A DNA stretch of 64,000 bases from Paenibacillus sp. MAHUQ-63 (GTDB lineage Bacteria; Bacillota; Bacilli; Paenibacillales; NBRC-103111), in the NCBI RefSeq assembly GCF_028765165.1, contig NZ_JARADB010000006.1, positions 62,001-126,000 on the forward strand, in the 5' to 3' direction. Numbering within the stretch: the first letter of the stretch is position 1; every line of letters begins with the position of its first letter. Below, piece after piece: positions 58,840 to 64,000 of this stretch. A program made the translations under genes and the position numbers. The notes below the pieces were generated by a model. It saw only the letters and a program-made list of their open reading frames with translations, searched no databases and had not been told where the DNA came from.

Positions 58840-61431
58840 TTATTTGGTAACCGTCACTTGAACGGTCGTTCTCATGTTGGAATACGTCACTGTAATTCTG
58901 GCGGTTCCTTTGCCTGTGGCTTTAATGATGCCGTCCTTCACGTCAGCGATCATGATATTGGACGATGTCCACAAGGCAGGCTTGGTTACATCCTCTTCCG
59001 ATCCGTCCGTGTAAGTGGCCAGAGCCTCGACCTTGGCTGTACTGCCTTCTTTCAGCTCGACTTTAACGACATCCGTTTTCAAATATTTCAAGGAATCGAT
59101 GTCCACCGGGATCGCGACCATTTTGCCGCCGAAGGAACCGGTGATCGTGGTTTTGCCCGAAGCTGTCGGGGTGAAAAGTCCGTTCGTAACCGTCCCCAAT
59201 TTATAGGCGTTCACTTTCCATGTCGCTGCTTCGGTTACATCCTTGGTTGTCCCGTCGGATAACGTCGCCGTCAATTTCACTTGAACTTGCTCGCCTCTTT
59301 TGGTGACGATGTAGGTCTTGTCTGCAACCAGTCCGGCAACGACGCCGATTTCCACCGGAATCGATACGCTCTTGCCGCCATAGGTAGCTGTGATGGTCGC
59401 TTTCCCGCGGGATACCGGGGTTACGACCCCTTTGGACACGGCGGCAATAGCGCCGTTGCTCGTCTTCCATTCGGCCTCATTGGTGACATTACGCGAAGCG
59501 CCGGAGGAATCCGTAGCCGTCAGCACGACGGAACGCGTCTCATTCAGGTCGAAAACGAGATTCACAACACTCGCGGAAAGATCGCTGGCCATATCCACTT
59601 GAACCGGAATGGTGACCGTTTTGCTGTCCAGCTGAGCTGTCAGTGTGGATTCACCTGAAGCCACAGCTTTCACTTTCCCGCCGTCCACAGTGACGGCTTT
59701 GACGTTGCTGCTCGTCCAGATGACGTCCGAGGAAACGTCTTTCTTCGTATCGTCGGTGTAGAGAGCTTCCGCAGTCAATGTAACGGTATCGCCCTTCTTC
59801 ATCACGAGCTTCTCTTCGCTGACGGTCAAGCTTTTCAATACCCCTACGGAAACTTGAATGACCGCCGTGCGCGTGCCGTACTTCGCGGTGATGGTTGCCG
59901 CGCCGGTCGCAAGGCCGGTGATATCTCCGCTGCGGGCTTCGGCAATATCTCTGGAGCTGGTTGTCCATTCGGCTTTGCTCGTGACATCGACTTCTCTTCC
60001 ATCTTTGAAGGACGCTGTCAATGTCACTTTATCCGTGCCGCCGATTTGCAGGTTGACGATTTTCTTGCTTGCTTTGATGATCGTCGGCACATCGACCTCG
60101 ACTTTGGTCGTCGTCTTTTTGCCGCCGTATGCTGCCGTAACCGTCGCGATGCCGGCTTTGTAGGAGGTGATCTTCCCTTTGGTGACGAATGCCACGTTCT
60201 CTTCGTCTACGCTCCACTCGGCGCTATCCGTAACGTCGGCGCTCGTACCATCGGCATAAGTGGCGTGCAGAGTAAGCTGCTGCTCCTGTCCGGCTTGCAT
60301 AGCAACCAGATCCGTATCGACAACGAGACGGCGTGGAACTTCAACGTCTACATTCGCGGCAACCTCTTTCTCCCCATATTTGGCGTAAACCTTCGCTTCG
60401 CCCATGGCGATGGCGGAGAGCTTGCCCTTCGTGACTTGGACGACGTCTTCATCGCTGGATGCCCATTCGGCGCGGTCCGTGATGTCTTCCGTCTTGCCGT
60501 CGGCGTAAGTAGCGGTCAGCTTCAATTCGCCTGTGGCATTTCTCTTCAAAAGAATGCTTTGCTTGCTTAACTCCAGCTTCAAGGTGCTGTCGACATCAAC
60601 GGTCACCGTCGTAGACTTGGTGCCGTACGTTGCCGTCAGGTTAGCCGTTCCGACGCTGTAGCCCGTGACTTTCCCTTTGATGGCGTCAGCCACATTGGCT
60701 TTGTCCGTTGTCCATACGACCTTATCCGACACGTCGGCAATGTCGCCGTTCGGGTAAGTGGCCATAATTTTGATATCCTCGGTGCCGTTCAGCAGCAAGG
60801 ACAGGCTGGACTTCTCAGCGTCAATCCTTCTCACAACCTCGACATCAACCTCAATTGTCAGAGATTGATTCATATATTTCACTGTGATCTTAGCGCTTCC
60901 GGGATTTTGCCCCTTCACCAGACCGTTGGTCACTGTCACGATGGAGCTTGTATCTACCGTGTAATCCGCTTTGCTCGTCACATCCTCGGATGTGCCGTCA
61001 TCGTAGTAAGCGTTGATTTGAAGCTGTTCGGATGCATTCAGGCGCAGATCGAGCGAACGTTTGTCCGTTGTTAACGATTTGACCTTCTTGCTGACGGTTA
61101 CGTTGACGATTTCCGTTTTGCCCATGTAGGTGGCTGTAATAACGGCTTTGCCTTCTTTCTTGGCCGTTACTACGCCGGCGTAGACGGAGGCCACGTCAGG
61201 CGTTCCCGAATTCCAGTCTGTCTTGACCGTTGCGTTCTCGGTAGCGCCGCTGACGAATATAGCGGTAGCTGTCAGATTCGCCGTATCGCCAACTTGCAGT
61301 GCAAGCTCATTCTTGTTCAGGACGAGTTTGGAAATTTCCTCAGCGGCGAGGGCGCTTCCTGCGGCTAAGGTTTGTGCGGCTAAAATAAAAATGAATACCA
61401 AGGAAAACCACTTGCTGTGCCTAAACTTCAC
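58840..61431 (-). CDS. Large exported protein of ten Big_2 Ig-like repeats
   Basis: An 863-residue protein. A signal peptide covers about residues 1-30 (FSLVFIFILAAQTLAAGSALA). Everything else is ten tandem repeats of about 82 residues, each with the Big_2 pattern: a hydrophobic strand, L.ATATYADGT-type segment, DVT..A.W, then an Asn/Gly turn and G.ATITA.YGGK. Repeats differ clearly from each other, so this is not a recent expansion. It has no SLH, LPXTG, catalytic or carbohydrate-binding domain. Big_2 rods act as spacers or adhesins on the surface. The start is GTG at 61431 behind GGAGGG. A free secreted or matrix role is inferred. Confidence 0.9.
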   Translation of the reverse strand: MKFRHSKWFSLVFIFILAAQTLAAGSALAAEEISKLVLNKNELALQVGDTANLTATAIFVSGATENATVKTDWNSGTPDVASVYAGVVTAKKEGKAVITATYMGKTEIVNVTVSKKVKSLTTDKRSLDLRLNASEQLQINAYYDDGTSEDVTSKADYTVDTSSIVTVTNGLVKGQNPGSAKITVKYMNQSLTIEVDVEVVRRIDAEKSSLSLLLNGTEDIKIMATYPNGDIADVSDKVVWTTDKANVADAIKGKVTGYSVGTANLTATYGTKSTTVTVDVDSTLKLELSKQSILLKRNATGELKLTATYADGKTEDITDRAEWASSDEDVVQVTKGKLSAIAMGEAKVYAKYGEKEVAANVDVEVPRRLVVDTDLVAMQAGQEQQLTLHATYADGTSADVTDSAEWSVDEENVAFVTKGKITSYKAGIATVTAAYGGKKTTTKVEVDVPTIIKASKKIVNLQIGGTDKVTLTASFKDGREVDVTSKAEWTTSSRDIAEARSGDITGLATGAATITAKYGTRTAVIQVSVGVLKSLTVSEEKLVMKKGDTVTLTAEALYTDDTKKDVSSDVIWTSSNVKAVTVDGGKVKAVASGESTLTAQLDSKTVTIPVQVDMASDLSASVVNLVFDLNETRSVVLTATDSSGASRNVTNEAEWKTSNGAIAAVSKGVVTPVSRGKATITATYGGKSVSIPVEIGVVAGLVADKTYIVTKRGEQVQVKLTATLSDGTTKDVTEAATWKVNAYKLGTVTNGLFTPTASGKTTITGSFGGKMVAIPVDIDSLKYLKTDVVKVELKEGSTAKVEALATYTDGSEEDVTKPALWTSSNIMIADVKDGIIKATGKGTARITVTYSNMRTTVQVTVTK

Positions 61432-61605
61432 GTTAATATCCCTCCGATACCGTCCTCTTAAGTTGACATGAAAATTATGGAACTGATAATATATCGGTTT
61501 CTGCGAATCCGAAATGAATAGCTGCCACATTATTTACATGAAATTAACCGGAGGTGAAAGGGGGCTCCCCCTGAGTGGCCGCGCTTGGAAGGCAGCCTGT
61601 TAGGC

Positions 61606-61694
61606 GGGGAGCGGAGGATGGAGGAGAGTGAGGGAGAACGGAGGAGGACGAGGAGAGTGGAGGAGGATGAGGATGAGGATGAGGGAGAGCGGTG
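61606..61694 (+). repeat. Purine-rich low-complexity tract
   Basis: About 89 bases almost entirely G and A with few T or C, ending in four GAGGAT-like hexamers near 61661-61684. Confidence 0.75.
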
Positions 61695-61800
61695 CAAAGA
61701 GAGAATAGTAACGAGATGAAGTGTGGAACAACAGACGGGAGGCGGGTAACGAGACAAAGAGTGGAAGCGAGCAGACGAGCGTCGGCGATTCCCCACCGCG

Positions 61801-61986
61801 CTAACGGACACAGAAGCCCTTATTCGATGAATAAGGGCCTTTTTGGCGATGTAACGGACACCAGCGCCGTTATTTGCCCGATTTTGCCGGATTTCGACCC
61901 CGAATTCGGCAAATAGGGTCTGCTGTGTCCGTTAGAAAGGGCGCGGGATGCTTTTCACGCGAATAACGGCTGCTGAGTCCGTTAGA
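61801..61986. repeat. Dispersed palindromic repeat, copy 5, with flanking half copies
   Basis: A half copy CTAACGGACACAG at 61801 includes its own small hairpin, GCCCTTATTC-GATGAATAAGGGC plus T5. The full 85-base copy at 61852-61936 runs from TAACGGACACCAGCGCCGTT to GTGTCCGTTAGA. A right half ending GAGTCCGTTAGA closes the block at 61986. Confidence 0.88.
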
Positions 61987-62042
61987 ATGATAAGTTGGCT
62001 CCCCGAGCAGACGTCACGAAGATTAGCGGGCCCCCCGCCGCG

Positions 62043-62112
62043 CCAACGGACACAGGAGCCCTTATTCCTCGATAACGGACACCATCGCCGTTATTTGCTC
62101 ATTGCAGCCGGA
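62043..62112. repeat. Dispersed palindromic repeat, partial copy 6
   Basis: CCAACGGACACAGGAGCCCT at 62043 and GATAACGGACACCATCGCCG at 62071, the latter running on into TTATTTGC; the right arm is missing, so it is a truncated copy. Confidence 0.75.
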
Positions 62113-62225
62113 TTCCATCCCGATCCCGCCCCAATCCCCCGCTCTTGGCGATGATCACTCAGTGCCCTGCCTCCCCCTGCCAGCCAGAGGATAAAATCAG
62201 TCATTAAAACGGATAAGATCGGATA

Positions 62226-62275
62226 TGTACAAATCCAAAATCCGACCCTTATAATGAGACTGATAATTATTATCA
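62226..62275 (+). promoter_or_regulatory. Fur-controlled promoter of the YfiY-type gene
   Basis: TGTACA (62226-62231) and TATAAT (62250-62255) are 18 bases apart. Directly after the -10, TGATAAT-T-ATTATCA (62261-62275) is a perfect 7-1-7 Fur box covering the transcription start. Confidence 0.85.
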
Positions 62276-62361
62276 ATTAAAAAGGGTCCAGCATTCGCAT
62301 TCAAATAGAGATGACTCGCTCATCACCTGTGTTTGCATGCTGCATAAGGAGGAAGAAACAA

Positions 62362-63357
62362 ATGAGAGTTTTACAATTGATGCTTGCCATGGTGTTGACG
62401 CTTGCACTATCGGCCTGCGGCACATCGTCAACGACAACGACCGGAAGCGCAAGCAGCAGCCCTGCCGCCCCGGCAGCAAGCGCCGCACCACAGACGGACG
62501 CGGGAGAGAAAACGATCAAGCATGCGATGGGCACCGTCACACTGAAGAAGAAGCCTGAGCGCGTCGTCGTTCTTTTCAACGGTATGACGGACATTACCGT
62601 CCACCTGGGCGTGAAGCCGGTAGGCTCCGTGCAGTCCTGGGAAGAGAAGCCATGGTACAACTATCTCCGCACCAAAATGGAAGGGGTAAAGGATCTTGGA
62701 GAAGAGACGCAGCCGAACGTCGAGGCGATCATCGCGCTCAAGCCGGATCTGATTATCGGGACGAAACCCCGTCATGAGAAAATTTACCCGCAGCTCAGCA
62801 GCATCGCGCCAACCATTATGACGGAAGAAATTTTCGACTGGAAAGCGAATTTGAAGTATGCCGCCGACGCGCTGTACAAGAAGGAAGAAGGCGACAAAAT
62901 CCTCGCCGATTGGGATAAGAAGGTTGCTGAGTTCAAGCAAAAGGCAGGCGACAAGATAGGGAAGACGGAAGTCTCGATCGTCCGCTTTGAGAGAGACGGC
63001 AGCGCGCGCTTCTACGCAACGGGCTTTGCCGGCACCATTTTCAAAGAATTAGGGCTTGCGCGTCCGAAAGCGCAAATTCTGGAGCCGGGCAAGGCGGTTC
63101 TGAATTTGACGACCAAGGAGCAAATGCCGCAGCTGGACGGGGATTACATTTTCGACATTACGAGACTGAATGCGGGAGAGCCGTCCGTCGAGAAATCCCA
63201 AAACGATTGGACCTCGCACCCGCTTTGGAAAAATCTGAAGGGTGTCAAGAACGGCAAGTACTTCAAAGTCGACTCCATTACGTGGAACTTGGCGGGAGGC
63301 TCGATGGCGGCTCAATCCATGTTGGCCGACCTCTACAAATACTTCGAGATTAAATAA
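62362..63357 (+). CDS. yfiY: Siderophore-binding lipoprotein (YfiY-like)
   Basis: A 331-residue class III binding lipoprotein with Cys 19 in LALSAC and a Ser/Thr/Ala linker to about residue 45. The core PERVVVLFNGMTDITVHLGVK, GSVQSWEEKPWYNYLRTKM, PNVEAIIALKPDLIIGTKPR and the C-terminal WNLAGGSMAAQSMLADLYKYF match the B. subtilis YfiY type, which binds hydroxamate/carboxylate siderophores such as schizokinen. AAGGAGG stands 9 bases before ATG 62362. A perfect Fur box controls it, and a FecCD permease gene follows. Confidence 0.9.
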   Translation: MRVLQLMLAMVLTLALSACGTSSTTTTGSASSSPAAPAASAAPQTDAGEKTIKHAMGTVTLKKKPERVVVLFNGMTDITVHLGVKPVGSVQSWEEKPWYNYLRTKMEGVKDLGEETQPNVEAIIALKPDLIIGTKPRHEKIYPQLSSIAPTIMTEEIFDWKANLKYAADALYKKEEGDKILADWDKKVAEFKQKAGDKIGKTEVSIVRFERDGSARFYATGFAGTIFKELGLARPKAQILEPGKAVLNLTTKEQMPQLDGDYIFDITRLNAGEPSVEKSQNDWTSHPLWKNLKGVKNGKYFKVDSITWNLAGGSMAAQSMLADLYKYFEIK

Positions 63358-63364
63358 TGAAATG

Positions 63365-63405
63365 CATAAAGGAATGAACGATACGAGATCGTTCATTCCT
63401 TTATG
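63365..63405 (+). terminator. Long perfect hairpin between yfiY and the permease gene
   Basis: An 18-bp perfect stem, CATAAAGGAATGAACGAT with ATCGTTCATTCCTTTATG, and a 5-base loop. It has no proper T tail, so it is probably a read-through attenuator or mRNA stabiliser that gives more binding protein than permease. Confidence 0.7.
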
Positions 63406-63425
63406 AGCATGGGGAGACTCTCAAG

Positions 63426-64000
63426 ATGAACCTTACTAAAACGAGCTTATGGAGAGCCGGCTGGCTGCTGGTTTTCGTTCTTATTATGCTCGGCTGCTTC
63501 GTCGCGAGCATTCTGTATGGCGCTACCCGGTACGAGTGGGCGATGGCGTGGTCGTCGATTGTTCACTATGACGAGAATGTGAATGAGCAAATTATTTTGC
63601 GCACGACAAGACTGCCGAGGGCTTGCATAGCATCCGCCGTCGGAGCCAGCTTGGCGATCGCCGGTGCTCTAATGCAGACGCTCACCCGCAATCCGCTGGC
63701 ATCGCCAAGCGTATTGGGGGTAAATGCGGGCGCGTCCTTCCTGGTCGTGCTGGCGGCGGTTACGTTCTCCGTTTCATCGCTGCAGGTGCTGATGTGGATC
63801 GCGTTTATCGGAGCGGCGCTGGGGGCCGTCACGGTCTATATGCTGGGCTCGATCGGGAGGGACGGTCTGACACCACTTAAGATCGTGCTGGCCGGCTCTG
63901 CGATGAGTGCGCTGTTCGCCTCCTTCACCCAGGCCGTCCTCGTATTGAATCAGCAGGGGATCGGCACCGTACTCTTCTGGCTGACGGGCACGGTCGCCGG
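63426..64000 (+). CDS. yfiZ: FecCD-family siderophore permease, truncated by the window edge (YfiZ-like)
   Basis: The first 191 residues of a BtuC/FecCD-type permease; the frame is open to the right edge. It has one helix at about 12-33, then RTTRLPRACIASAVGASLAI, TRNPLASPSVLGVNAGASF and further helices to GIGTVLFWLTGTVAG, as expected for about 60% of a normal 330-residue subunit. GGGGAG precedes the ATG. It follows the YfiY-type gene and its hairpin in the same orientation, so it belongs to that Fur-controlled system. A partner permease (YfhA-like) probably lies beyond the edge. Confidence 0.88.
   Translation, partial: MNLTKTSLWRAGWLLVFVLIMLGCFVASILYGATRYEWAMAWSSIVHYDENVNEQIILRTTRLPRACIASAVGASLAIAGALMQTLTRNPLASPSVLGVNAGASFLVVLAAVTFSVSSLQVLMWIAFIGAALGAVTVYMLGSIGRDGLTPLKIVLAGSAMSALFASFTQAVLVLNQQGIGTVLFWLTGTVA

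Larger units (their letters stand above)
61432..62361. other. Gap between the Big_2 and YfiY-type genes, mostly repeats
   Basis: No supported gene in 930 bases. The region holds the Big_2 promoter (61440-61530), a purine-biased tract (61606-61694), dispersed repeat copies 5 and 6 (61801-62115), and the Fur-controlled promoter at 62226-62275. ORFs at 61530-61811 (minus) and 61692-61916 have low-complexity or antisense-like composition. Confidence 0.7.

Noticed and set aside
61530-61811. 93-residue minus-strand ORF, Ser/Leu/Arg-rich
   Set aside because: It is the translation of the complement of the purine-rich tract; low complexity and no ribosome site.
1-64000. CRISPR arrays, tRNA, rRNA, prophage or transposase genes
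   Set aside because: None recognised; the repeats present are palindromic intergenic elements, not evenly spaced direct repeats with spacers.

Overview
The window looks like a chromosomal segment of a Gram-positive, endospore-forming member of the Paenibacillaceae (Paenibacillus/Cohnella-like). This rests on recognisable Firmicute genes (ccdC, ywaC/sasA, ykoEDC under a TPP riboswitch, pdaA, yvbH, YesM/YesN-type two-component genes, YfmC- and YfiY-type iron lipoproteins), strong AGGAGG-type ribosome binding sites, many TTG/GTG starts, U-tailed hairpin terminators between almost all convergent genes, and S-layer (SLH) and Big_2 surface proteins. I see no rRNA, tRNA, CRISPR array, transposase or prophage. 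It is ordinary chromosome with accessory islands.

Layout. 0-5 kb: two MFS exporters, a CHRD-domain protein and ccdC. 5-13 kb: a hybrid histidine kinase, a PhnP-like metallo-hydrolase, a purine permease followed by a lysine permease, and a chemotaxis receptor. 13-19.7 kb: an exported coiled-coil protein behind a promoter plus leader terminator, the small alarmone synthetase SasA, a small HTH-like protein, and a Fur-controlled YfmCDE-type iron uptake operon with an AraC regulator. 19.7-20.6 kb: a gene-free repeat region. 20.6-28.2 kb: three tandem exported helical proteins sharing a motif at the mature N-terminus, a signal peptidase I, a LuxR-type response regulator divergent from a DegS/NarX-type kinase, an orphan receiver, a membrane protein with a degenerate HD-GYP domain, and pdaA. 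28-40.7 kb: a PrsA-like foldase, the trxB-trxA-tpx redox operon, a UvrD-like helicase, a YihY protein, uvsE, pyruvate kinase, an AraC regulator, a DUF3105 protein and a second chemotaxis receptor. 40.7-46 kb: TPP riboswitch and ykoEDC, a Tyr-rich small protein and an SLH protein. 46-54.6 kb: a carbohydrate ABC importer (two paralogous binding proteins, two permeases, no ATPase) with a YesM/YesN two-component system and a candidate cre site. 54.7-61.5 kb: nitroreductase, pseudouridine catabolism (HTH-psuK, psuG), yvbH, and a large ten-repeat Big_2 protein. 61.4-64 kb: a repeat-bearing gap, then a Fur-controlled YfiY/YfiZ-type siderophore system that runs off the right edge.

Best candidates for something undescribed: (1) the 20.6-27.3 kb secretion/signalling island, where three exported proteins with a shared [D]xAGxxLQxWY-like motif right after the predicted cleavage site sit beside their own signal peptidase and an unusual signalling cassette; (2) a dispersed family of about 85-bp palindromic intergenic repeats with TAACGGACAC...GTGTCCGTTA ends, at five gaps in the window; (3) a leader RNA with competing hairpins in front of the exported coiled-coil gene at 13.3-14.0 kb. 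Functions given for these are inference.
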